Positions 16,483 to 24,502 of a DNA stretch of 64,000 nucleotides are shown here, piece after piece. Below the pieces are notes generated by a model. The model ran no database searches, had not been told where the DNA came from, and saw nothing but the letters and a program-made list of their open reading frames with translations. Each line of letters opens with the position of its first letter. The first letter of the stretch is position 1. Origin of the DNA: Bacillota bacterium (lineage in GTDB: Bacteria > Bacillota > Clostridia > Saccharofermentanales > DTU023); the NCBI GenBank assembly GCA_023426575.1, contig JAFAAL010000001.1:1-64000 (forward strand), read 5' to 3'. The position numbers and the translations under genes are program-made.

Positions 16483-19400
16483 TTATTGCTGTTCTTCTTC
16501 CTTCTTGCTAAAGTCCATGGCCGCCATCTGGAGATAGGTTTCATAGCGTTCTGCCGCGGCTTCGGCCGCCTTGTCGAAGATGCCCTGGACGGTCTCTTCG
16601 TCATAGCGCTTAGACAGCGAGGTGTAGCGCACTTCGCTCATCAGATAGCTCTGATAGTCGTTCTTCGGCGGCTTGGAGTCGAGGATAAAGGGATTCTTAC
16701 CCTCCTCCTTGAGCGCGGGATTATAGCGCCAGAGATGCCAGTAGCCACTCTCGACCGCGTCCTTCTCGCGGGTCTGCGAGATGGTCAGGCCGCCTCTGAT
16801 CCCGTGGTTGATACAGGGCGAGTAGGCGATGACCAGTGAGGGACCCGGCCAGGCTTCGGCCTCGGAGATTGCCTTCAAGGTCTGCATTTGGTTCGCGCCC
16901 ATCGCAATCTGGGCGACGTAGACATAGCCATAGGTGACGGCCATCATGCCGAGATCCTTCTTCTTCAGAGCCTTACCCCCCGCGGCGAACTGTGCGATCG
17001 CACCGAGCGGCGTCGCCTTACTGGCCTGTCCACCCGTGTTGGAGTACACCTCTGTATCGAGGACTAAGACATTGATGTCTTCACCGGTTGCCAAGACATG
17101 GTCCAGACCGCCGTAGCCGATGTCATAGGCCCAGCCGTCACCACCGAGAATCCAGGAGGAGCGCTTGGCGAGGTAGTCACGGAGGAGGAGAATCGACTTG
17201 GCGTCCTTGTTCTCACTCGCAGCCTCGAGTGCTGTGATCAGCTGGTCGCTAAGTTCCAGGGTGTTCTCGCTCTTATCAAAGTTCTCGAGGTAGCTGTCGA
17301 TGGCGCTCTTCAGATCTGCCTGAATCTCACCCTCGCGCAGGGCCTCAAGTTCTTGCTTAGCTCTCGCCCGCAGCTGCTTGTAGCCGAGGTGCATGCCGAG
17401 ACCGTGCTCAGCAGCATCTTCGAAGAGTGAGTTCGCCCAGGTGGGGCCACGGCCCTTGGCATTTGCCTTATAGGGGGTCGAGGGGGCAGAGCCGCCGTAG
17501 ATTGAAGAGCAACCCGTCGCATTGGAAATCTGGAGGCGCTCACCAAAGAGCTGAGTCACAAGCTTGACATAGGGGGTCTCACCGCAGCCAGCACAGGCGC
17601 CAGAGAATTCGAAGAGAGGCTCCTCGAACTGCGAACCCTTGACGCTGTTCTTACCCATGGGATTGGGCTTGCGCGGCAATTTGATCAGCTTATCCCAGTT
17701 CTCCTTCTGCTCCATGTTCTCCTCGAGAGGCTGCATGATCAGCGCCTTCTCCTTGGCAGGACAGACATTGGCACAGGAGCCGCAGCCCGTACAGTCGAGA
17801 GCCGAGACCTGAATGCGGTATTTGTAATTGTCGTAGGGCTTCATGCCATCGCGCAGAGGCATCTGATCGCCCAGCTGCTCAGCCTCGGCCTCATCGAGGA
17901 GGAAGGGGCGGATGACGGCGTGTGGGCAGACATAGGAGCACTGATTACACTGGATGCACTTGTCGGGCTGCCAAATGGGGATGTTGACTGCGATACCACG
18001 CTTCTCATACTGGGTCGTCCCTGCGGGGAAGGTCCCGTCAGCGCGATCGGCAAAGGCTGAGACCGGCAGGAAGTCACCCTGCTGCGCCAGCATCTGGTGG
18101 GCGACGTTCTTATAGAAGTCGTCCGCCTCCAAGATCGGCAGTTGCTTGTCGGGCGCAGTCCGCCAGCTCTCGGGAATCTCAATCTTCTTGACGTTCTCGA
18201 CGCCGGCATCGACGGCCTGGTAGTTCATATTGACGATGCGCTCACCCTTATTGCCGTAGGACTTGACGATCGCTTCCTTCATGTACTTGACGGAGTCCTC
18301 GATGGGAATGACTGGGGCAATCTTGAAGAAGGCGGCCTGACAGATGGTATTGATTCTATGGCCCAGGCCGATCTCGTCGGCAAGGCTCACAGCGTCGATC
18401 GTGTAGAACTTAATATCGTTTTCTGCGAGGTAGCGCTTGACCTGGCCAGGCAAGTTCTCCTCTAGGCCCTCCATGTCCCACTGTGTGTTGAGGAGGAAGA
18501 CGCCACCTGGCTTAAGATCAGAGACGATGTCATATTTATCGATATAGCTCTGATTGTGGCAGGCGACAAAGTCGGCAGAGTTGACGAGATAGGGCGCCTG
18601 GATCGGCTGGTGGCCAAAGCGCAAGTCAGAAATAGTGATACCGCCCGACTTCTTGGAGTCGTAGCTGAAATAGGCCTGAGCATACATATCGGTGTGATCG
18701 CCGATGATCTTGATGGAGTTCTTATTGGCACCGACTGTACCGTCAGAGCCGAGACCCCAGAATCTGGCCGCAAAGGTGCCCTCTGGAGAGACGTCGGGGC
18801 AGTCCTTGCAGGGCTCGAGGCTGAGGTGTGTCACGTCGTCATTGATGCCGATCGTAAAGTTGTGACGCGGCTCATCGCGCAGCATCTTGTAGACGGCAAA
18901 AATCTGGGCAGGCGTCGTGTCCTTGCTGCCGAGACCATAGCGGCCACCGACAATGATGGGAGCATTCTCGACTTCCTTATAGGCATTGACGACGTCGAGG
19001 TAGAGAGGCTCACCAGGGGCGCCGGGCTCCTTGGTTCTGTCGAGGACAGCAATGCGCTTACAGCTGGCAGGGATTGCCGCTCTCAGAGCCTCGTTGACGA
19101 AGGGACGGTAGAGATGGACGCTCAGGAGGCCGAGCTTGTCCCCCTTGCTATTGGCATACTGGATGACCTCGCGGATCGTATCGACAACAGACCCCATGCA
19201 GACGATGACTTCCTCTGCCTCAGGATCGCCGTGGTAGTTGAAGAACTGGTAGTTGCGACCCGTCAGCCCAGAGATTTTGTCCATGTACTCCTGGACAATC
19301 TCAGGCAGTTGATCGTAGTAGGGATTGCTCGCCTCGCGGGCCTGGAAGAAGATGTCGGGGTTCTGTGCCGTCCCACGCTCTGTCGGATGGTTGGGACTCA

Positions 19401-20028
19401 GGGCACGTTCTCTGAACTTCTCGACGGCCTCCATATCGACCAGTTCCTTGAGATCTTCATAGTCGAGAATTTCAATCTTCTGAATTTCATGAGACGTTCT
19501 GAAGCCATCGAAGAAGTGGAGGAAGGGGACGCGACCCTTGATGGCGGCGAGGTGGGCCACCGCAGCGAGGTCGTGAGCTTCCTGCACAGAGGAGGAGGCT
19601 AAAAGCGCAAAGCCCGTCTGACGGCAGGCCATGACGTCAGAGTGGTCACCGAAGATTGAGAGCGCATGGGTGGCAATTGCACGTGCTGAGACGTGGAAGA
19701 CTGCTGGGAGCAGTTCGCCCGCAATTTTGTACATGTTGGGAACCATGAGCAGGAGGCCCTGCGACGCGGTATAGGTCGTGGTCAGAGCACCCGTATTGAG
19801 TGAGCCGTGCACGACGGCGGCCGCACCCGCCTCGGACTGCATCTCGATGACATTGACCGTCTGGCCGAAGATATTCTTGCGATCTCCCTGGGCCCACTGG
19901 TCGACATAGTCTGCCATCGGTGAGGACGGGGTGATGGGGTAAATGCCCGCAACCTCCGAGAAAGCGTACGAAGTGTACGCCGCGGCGGTATTCCCGTCCA
20001 TGGTCATAAACGTCTTCTTCTTTGCCAT
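16483..20028 (-). CDS. nifJ: Pyruvate:ferredoxin (flavodoxin) oxidoreductase, single-chain
   Basis: 1181 residues, the normal length of homodimeric enzymes that oxidise pyruvate plus CoA to acetyl-CoA, CO2 and reduced ferredoxin. Domain order is intact: N-terminal MDGNTAAAYTSYAFSE and GIYPITPSSPMADYVD (pyruvate and TPP pyrimidine side), two ferredoxin-type clusters CIQCNQCSYVCPHAV and CTGCGSCANVCPAKE, a fourth-cluster Cys in GACAGCGETPYVKL, and the C-terminal TPP domain with GDGWAYDIGYGGLDHV and DTEVYSNTGGQASKAT. AAGGAGAG precedes ATG. It is placed after the glycolytic pgk-tpi fusion but has its own promoter. Reduced ferredoxin can feed Rnf. The product is sometimes called por or pfor. Confidence 0.97.
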   Translation of the reverse strand: MAKKKTFMTMDGNTAAAYTSYAFSEVAGIYPITPSSPMADYVDQWAQGDRKNIFGQTVNVIEMQSEAGAAAVVHGSLNTGALTTTYTASQGLLLMVPNMYKIAGELLPAVFHVSARAIATHALSIFGDHSDVMACRQTGFALLASSSVQEAHDLAAVAHLAAIKGRVPFLHFFDGFRTSHEIQKIEILDYEDLKELVDMEAVEKFRERALSPNHPTERGTAQNPDIFFQAREASNPYYDQLPEIVQEYMDKISGLTGRNYQFFNYHGDPEAEEVIVCMGSVVDTIREVIQYANSKGDKLGLLSVHLYRPFVNEALRAAIPASCKRIAVLDRTKEPGAPGEPLYLDVVNAYKEVENAPIIVGGRYGLGSKDTTPAQIFAVYKMLRDEPRHNFTIGINDDVTHLSLEPCKDCPDVSPEGTFAARFWGLGSDGTVGANKNSIKIIGDHTDMYAQAYFSYDSKKSGGITISDLRFGHQPIQAPYLVNSADFVACHNQSYIDKYDIVSDLKPGGVFLLNTQWDMEGLEENLPGQVKRYLAENDIKFYTIDAVSLADEIGLGHRINTICQAAFFKIAPVIPIEDSVKYMKEAIVKSYGNKGERIVNMNYQAVDAGVENVKKIEIPESWRTAPDKQLPILEADDFYKNVAHQMLAQQGDFLPVSAFADRADGTFPAGTTQYEKRGIAVNIPIWQPDKCIQCNQCSYVCPHAVIRPFLLDEAEAEQLGDQMPLRDGMKPYDNYKYRIQVSALDCTGCGSCANVCPAKEKALIMQPLEENMEQKENWDKLIKLPRKPNPMGKNSVKGSQFEEPLFEFSGACAGCGETPYVKLVTQLFGERLQISNATGCSSIYGGSAPSTPYKANAKGRGPTWANSLFEDAAEHGLGMHLGYKQLRARAKQELEALREGEIQADLKSAIDSYLENFDKSENTLELSDQLITALEAASENKDAKSILLLRDYLAKRSSWILGGDGWAYDIGYGGLDHVLATGEDINVLVLDTEVYSNTGGQASKATPLGAIAQFAAGGKALKKKDLGMMAVTYGYVYVAQIAMGANQMQTLKAISEAEAWPGPSLVIAYSPCINHGIRGGLTISQTREKDAVESGYWHLWRYNPALKEEGKNPFILDSKPPKNDYQSYLMSEVRYTSLSKRYDEETVQGIFDKAAEAAAERYETYLQMAAMDFSKKEEEQQ

Positions 20029-20077
20029 AAAAATCTCTCCTTTTTATTATCTGTGCAAAGCCTTATTTCAGCCATCA

Positions 20078-20086
20078 ATTATAGCA
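20078..20086 (-). promoter_or_regulatory. Extended -10 promoter of pyruvate:ferredoxin oxidoreductase
   Basis: On the minus strand TGCTATAAT (TG-n-TATAAT, a perfect -10 hexamer) lies 49 nt before the start codon, in the short gap after the pgk-tpi stop. The -35 region is poor, so the extended -10 probably dominates. Confidence 0.6.
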
Positions 20087-20103
20087 CAATTGAATGACAC
20101 ACT

Positions 20104-22089
20104 CTAGTCTTGCTCTGACGCCCTTTTCGCTTCGGCGTCTGCAGCAGCAGCGACAATCTTGGCAAATTCATCCGGCTTGAGGCTGGCGCCACCGATGAGT
20201 CCGCCATCGATATTGACCTGGGCGAACAAGTCGGCCGCATTCGCCGCGTTGACTGAACCGCCGTAGAGGATGATCACTTCTTCAGCGGCCTCAGGGCCAA
20301 ATTCCGTCGCAATCAAGTGGCGAATAAAGGCGCAGACCTCTTCCGCCTCTTGACTCGTGGCCGTCTTGCCCGTGCCGATCGCCCAGATGGGCTCATAGGC
20401 AATGGCGACGCGCCAGAAATCCCTCTCAGGAATCCCTGCCAGACCCTGGAGGATCTGTGTCTTGACGAGATCGAGGGTCTCCCCAGCCTCTCTTTGTTCA
20501 AGGGTCTCCCCACAACAGTAAATCGGCTTGAGACCCCAGGCCAGAGCTGATTTGACCTTCTTATTGATCTCTTCAGAGCTCTCTTTCTGATATTGACGGC
20601 GCTCAGAGTGACCGAGCACGACGTAGGGCACTGCGAGACTTGCAAGTGCCGCCGCAGAAATCTCACCCGTATAGGCACCTGAGTCCTCAGCATGGGCATT
20701 CTGAGCACCGATGAGAATTCTGCTAAAGGCCGTAGCCTCGAGCGCGGTGCTCAAGACGGTGTAGGGCACGTTGAATATAATCCGATCGGGCTGGGCCTCG
20801 AGCTGAGGGATAAATTCCTCAAAAAACTTCTGGGCCTCTGCTGGAACTTGCTTGTTCATCTTCCAATTGCCAGCGGGGATGACGGGGCGCTTGACGGCCG
20901 AGTGCAGAGCTGCCAGGCCCGGTAAAATCTTCCCTTCCATCAACTCGAGCGAGGCGCCACCACCCGTCGAGATATGGCTAAAGTGCTCCGCCTGTCCAGA
21001 TTGTTCAATCGCGGCAGCCAGATCACCGCCTCCGACAATAGAGACGGCGTCAGTCTCGGCGACAGCTCGAGCCACTTCATTCGTGCCAATGGCAAATTGT
21101 GGGAATTCGAAGACGCCGAGGGGTCCGTTCCAGACAATCGTCTTGGCCTCGCGGATGGCCTCCGTAAAGAGGCGAATGGACTCAGGACCAATATCCATGC
21201 CCATGAGTTCCGCTGGCATCTCTGTCGAGGGCACAGTGACGCCGACCGCAGCGCGGTCAAAGTCCTCAGCAGCGACGGTATCGACGGGGAAGAGCAGGCG
21301 GACGCCTCGCTCCTCGGCCATCGCCATGAGCTCTCGCGCGAGATCAAATTTGTCTTCCTCACAGATAGACTTGCCGATGGAATGGCCCTGTGCGGCCAAG
21401 AAGGTATAGGCCATGCCCCCCGAGATGATGATGGTGTCAGCCTTCTTTAAAAGATTTTTGATGACGCCAATTTTATCGGAGACCTTGGCCCCGCCTAGAA
21501 TTGCCACAAAGGGGTGGGCTGGATTCTCCACCGTGGCGCCCATGACGTCGATTTCCTTTTGCATCAGGTAACCTGCGACGGGGTAGAGAAAGTTCGCCAC
21601 GCCGGCAGTGGACGCATGCGCTCGGTGGGCCGTGCCGAAGGCATCGTTGACATAGAGGTCAGCCAAGTCGGCCAGAGCTCTGGCAAAGTGCATGTCATTT
21701 TTTGTCTCCTCGGCGTGATAGCGGACGTTCTCCAAGAGGAGGACCTCTCCATCTTTCAAGGCTCGGACCTCAGCCTGGGCACTCTCACCGATGACATCTG
21801 TCGCGTGCTTGACGGGGAAGCCGCCGAGCTCACTCAGCCGCTTGGCCAGAACAGCTGTGCTCTCCTTAGGGTCAAAACCCTTGGGCCGGCCGAGATGGGT
21901 GACGAGAATGGTCCGAGCCCCGCTCTCCCGTAATTTCTCAATAGTGGGGAGTGCTGCGCGGATCCGGCGATCGTCTGTGATCTCGCCAGTCTCCTTATCG
22001 CGAGGGGTATTAAAGTCGACGCGCACGAGGACTCGCTTGCCTCTTAAATTCTGTACTTGATCAATCGTCTGTTTTTTCATCGGGGCCAT
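20104..22089 (-). CDS. pgk/tpiA: Bifunctional phosphoglycerate kinase / triosephosphate isomerase fusion
   Basis: 661 residues in one uninterrupted frame. Residues 1-400 form a whole phosphoglycerate kinase: RVDFN (23-27), THLGRPKG (64-71), GGAKVSDK (199-206), GGGD (353-356), STGGGASLELMEGK. From residue 401 a whole triosephosphate isomerase follows: GNWKMNK (407-413, catalytic Lys), LGHSERRQY (catalytic His 494), AYEPIWAIGTGK (catalytic Glu 566) and YGGSVN. No internal start with a ribosome binding site is obvious at the junction. Such a fusion is known from Thermotoga. The enzymes catalyse non-consecutive glycolytic steps. GGAGGG lies 5 nt before the first ATG. No glyceraldehyde-3-phosphate dehydrogenase gene is nearby. 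Confidence 0.96.
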   Translation of the reverse strand: MAPMKKQTIDQVQNLRGKRVLVRVDFNTPRDKETGEITDDRRIRAALPTIEKLRESGARTILVTHLGRPKGFDPKESTAVLAKRLSELGGFPVKHATDVIGESAQAEVRALKDGEVLLLENVRYHAEETKNDMHFARALADLADLYVNDAFGTAHRAHASTAGVANFLYPVAGYLMQKEIDVMGATVENPAHPFVAILGGAKVSDKIGVIKNLLKKADTIIISGGMAYTFLAAQGHSIGKSICEEDKFDLARELMAMAEERGVRLLFPVDTVAAEDFDRAAVGVTVPSTEMPAELMGMDIGPESIRLFTEAIREAKTIVWNGPLGVFEFPQFAIGTNEVARAVAETDAVSIVGGGDLAAAIEQSGQAEHFSHISTGGGASLELMEGKILPGLAALHSAVKRPVIPAGNWKMNKQVPAEAQKFFEEFIPQLEAQPDRIIFNVPYTVLSTALEATAFSRILIGAQNAHAEDSGAYTGEISAAALASLAVPYVVLGHSERRQYQKESSEEINKKVKSALAWGLKPIYCCGETLEQREAGETLDLVKTQILQGLAGIPERDFWRVAIAYEPIWAIGTGKTATSQEAEEVCAFIRHLIATEFGPEAAEEVIILYGGSVNAANAADLFAQVNIDGGLIGGASLKPDEFAKIVAAAADAEAKRASEQD

Positions 22090-22143
22090 ATGCTCCCTCC
22101 TTCACGTACTCCAGCCAGGAGGCAGGTCGCATGAATTGAAAAC

Positions 22144-22171
22144 TTGCGTCTCACCAGCCGTGAGCTATACT
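22144..22171 (+). promoter_or_regulatory. Promoter of the glycosyltransferase-PHP/Nudix pair, with inverted repeat in spacer
   Basis: -35-like TTGCGT (22144-22149), a 16-nt spacer and -10 TATACT (22166-22171). The spacer contains the inverted repeat CTCAC-N5-GTGAG (22150-22164), which could be a repressor site. The transcript would start about 67 nt before the glycosyltransferase gene. Confidence 0.5.
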
Positions 22172-22244
22172 AAATAAAGCACTTACAATATACCAAATTC
22201 GGCCCTTGGCGACAACGAGAGCACCAGTTTGAGACGAGGTATCC

Positions 22245-23183
22245 ATGCTGATTTCACTGATCATCCCAGCCCATAACGAAGAGGCTCAGATCCCCCATAC
22301 CATTGAGAGATTACAGACAGTCCTGCCCAGCGACTACGACTACGAGTTCATCTTCATCGACGACGGCTCGAGCGACGGAACCTGGGCGAGTCTTCTGGCT
22401 GCCCAGGCCGAGGAAAAGCGCTTAAAACTCTTGAGACTCAGCCGCAATTTTGGCAAGGAAGCCGCGCTGGCCGCAGGACTCGATGCCGTCGACAGCGAGT
22501 CAAGAGCCGCCATCATTCTCGACTGTGACCTGCAGTTCCCTCCTGAATATATCGCCGAGATGCTCAGCAAGTGGCAGGAGGGCTACCAGATTGTCGCTGG
22601 ACGCAAGGAACTGCGCCAGCGTGAATCGAAACTCTCCAGATGGAAGGCGCAGAGCTTTTACTGGTTGTTTCGCAAGCTCTCGGGATTCGACCTCCAGAAT
22701 GCCTCGGACTTTCAACTCTGGGACCGCGCCGTCATCGAGTCCTGGTACCGCCTGGATGAGCGCGACTCATTCTTCCGCGCCCTCAGCCTCTGGCTCGGCT
22801 TCAAGCGGCATGAATTTTCCTTTGTGGTCAGCGAGCGCGAGCACGGGGAGAGCAGCTGGAATTTCTTCTCCCTCTTGAGGCTTTCGCTCGATGCCATCAC
22901 TGCATTTTCGGCAAAGATCCTCCTCCTGATTCCCCTCATGGCCATCCTCTTCTGGCTCTTCTTCCTCATCCTCGGAGTGCACACCCTCTATCAGTTCTTC
23001 CAGGGGGCGGCAGCGACGGGTTTTACGACGGTAATCTTGCTGCAATTGCTGATCGGCGGGGCGATCCTCTTTGCCCTCTCGCTTTTGGCTGTCTATATCG
23101 CACGTCTCTTCCGCGAGGTCAAGGGGCGTCCACGCTACCTGCTCGCTGAGTACCTGCCGCCGACTGAGAAGGGGCAACGATAA
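22245..23183 (+). CDS. Family 2 glycosyltransferase with C-terminal membrane anchors (DPM1/GtrB-like)
   Basis: 312 residues. The N-terminal GT-A domain has LISLIIPAHNEEAQIP, FIDDGSSDGTW, RNFGKEAALAAGLD and the metal-binding LDCDLQFPPE (in place of the usual D-x-D). Then a typical ASDFQLWDRAVIE segment, and two C-terminal membrane helices (about residues 225-250 and 260-290). This is the architecture of undecaprenyl-phosphate or dolichol-phosphate sugar transferases. Donor and acceptor are unknown. The stop TAA shares one base with the start of the PHP-Nudix gene (TAATG), so the two are translationally coupled. Confidence 0.85.
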   Translation: MLISLIIPAHNEEAQIPHTIERLQTVLPSDYDYEFIFIDDGSSDGTWASLLAAQAEEKRLKLLRLSRNFGKEAALAAGLDAVDSESRAAIILDCDLQFPPEYIAEMLSKWQEGYQIVAGRKELRQRESKLSRWKAQSFYWLFRKLSGFDLQNASDFQLWDRAVIESWYRLDERDSFFRALSLWLGFKRHEFSFVVSEREHGESSWNFFSLLRLSLDAITAFSAKILLLIPLMAILFWLFFLILGVHTLYQFFQGAAATGFTTVILLQLLIGGAILFALSLLAVYIARLFREVKGRPRYLLAEYLPPTEKGQR

Positions 23184-24502
23184 TGTCGAGCGCCGGCAAT
23201 TGGCGAGAGCTCATTGAGACTGAAGCGCTCGTCCGTGCGGGAGGCTGCGACCTCCACCTCCACTCGAGCGCCTCTGATGGCACCCTCTCCGCTGCAGATC
23301 TGGCCAGAGCTTCAATCGAGGCTGGCCTGCGCTATGTCTGCCTGACAGATCACGATACGCTCGCAGGGCAAGAGGAGTTCTTGCGGGCGCTCCGAGAGCT
23401 CTCTGGAGAAATCTCTGCCCTGGTGGGCGTCGAACTCAGTACGACATATGACTTTCGCGGTCGGAGAGCCAAACTGCACCTACTCGCTTATTTTGGAGAT
23501 CTGAATCAGGCTCTGGGGCTGCAGCCCTATCTAGATGAGCAGCTCCGTCTCCGTCGAAAGAGGAATTTTGCGCTGCTCGCAAGACTTCAGGAGCTGGGCT
23601 ACCAGCTCTCAGATGATTTTGCGGCAGGACTTGAGGGAGATGCTCTGATCGCCCGGCCACACTTTGCGCTGGAGCTGGTAGCCCGCGGCTATGTCAGCTC
23701 TGTTGCAGCTGCCTTTGAGGAGCTCCTCGGCGAGGGGCGTCCCGCCTATCTCGATGTCTCTAGACCCCAGCTCGGCGAGGCCATCTCGAAGATTCATGAA
23801 GCTGGAGGGCTCGCTGTGCTCGCCCACCCCCAGAAGACGCCCTTCTTTGACTTTTCGCCCCTCTACGGCCTGAGTGAGAGGAGCCTTGACTTTGGCCGCT
23901 CACTCAAGCGTCTGGGGCTCGACGGGATCGAGGTCTGGCACGGCGACGCCACGCGGACAGAACAGCTCGGCCTCGCCGCTCTGGCCCACAGTGTTCAGCT
24001 TCCGAGAACGGCAGGTTCTGACTTCCACGGGAGTCTGCGCGCGAGAGAGATTTATCGTGGCGATCGGCAATTTCTAAGGCGCGAATACATTGTGACGGCT
24101 GCCTGCCTCTGGCGAGGCGATCAGATTTTCTTGGCCGAACGGGCTCCAGGCGAATATAGTGCGGGATTCTATGAATTTCCAGGGGGCAAGCTCGAAGCGG
24201 GCGAAGATTTCCGGACGGCCCTCCTTCGTGAGCTCGACGAGGAACTGGGACTCGAGCTCGACCTCGCGGCCATTCCTGAATTGCCAAGCTTCTTTCTCGC
24301 GGCTGAACGGGACGATAGCAATCTCTATCTTGCCCTCTTTGAGCTCACTCTCCCAGACTCTGCCAAGTGGCAGCTCCATGTGCACAGCCAGGGGGGCTTC
24401 TACACAATTGAAGAGGCCAGAGAACTTAATCTCTTGCCTCTCGACCGTCCCCTCCTCGAGCAGCTGAGGCCTAGGGCCAGTCAGGATTCGTATTTGGGGT
24501 AG
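23183..24502 (+). CDS. PHP-domain phosphoesterase fused to a Nudix (MutT-like) hydrolase
   Basis: 439 residues. Residues 20-290 are a PHP domain with all expected metal ligands: CDLHLHSSASDG (D23, H25, H27), LTDHDT (D56, H57, D58), GVE (E84), RPH (H160), AHP (H215) and SDFHG (D280, H282). It resembles the RNase AM/TrpH-YciV group, which cleaves 5' ends of short RNA or 3',5'-bisphosphates. Residues 300-430 are a Nudix domain with an intact box: G335-x5-E341, R349-E350-L351, E353-E354, G356. MutT-like enzymes clean oxidised nucleotides. The combination suggests nucleotide or RNA-end processing; the fusion is unusual to me. Its 3' end overlaps the convergent VanW-type gene by 32 nt. Confidence 0.85.
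   Translation: MSSAGNWRELIETEALVRAGGCDLHLHSSASDGTLSAADLARASIEAGLRYVCLTDHDTLAGQEEFLRALRELSGEISALVGVELSTTYDFRGRRAKLHLLAYFGDLNQALGLQPYLDEQLRLRRKRNFALLARLQELGYQLSDDFAAGLEGDALIARPHFALELVARGYVSSVAAAFEELLGEGRPAYLDVSRPQLGEAISKIHEAGGLAVLAHPQKTPFFDFSPLYGLSERSLDFGRSLKRLGLDGIEVWHGDATRTEQLGLAALAHSVQLPRTAGSDFHGSLRAREIYRGDRQFLRREYIVTAACLWRGDQIFLAERAPGEYSAGFYEFPGGKLEAGEDFRTALLRELDEELGLELDLAAIPELPSFFLAAERDDSNLYLALFELTLPDSAKWQLHVHSQGGFYTIEEARELNLLPLDRPLLEQLRPRASQDSYLG

Noticed and set aside
18556..19602. Long plus-strand open frame (348 codons) opposite the pyruvate:ferredoxin oxidoreductase gene
   Set aside because: It mirrors codon structure of the real gene on the other strand, resembles no family and has no ribosome binding site. 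Similar long antisense frames opposite ortB (56602-57861) and the nucleoside permease (62134-63357) were rejected for the same reason.
20850..20910. Programmed frameshift at the PGK-TIM junction, as discussed for Thermotoga
   Set aside because: The two domains are in one continuous frame here, so no frameshift is needed.
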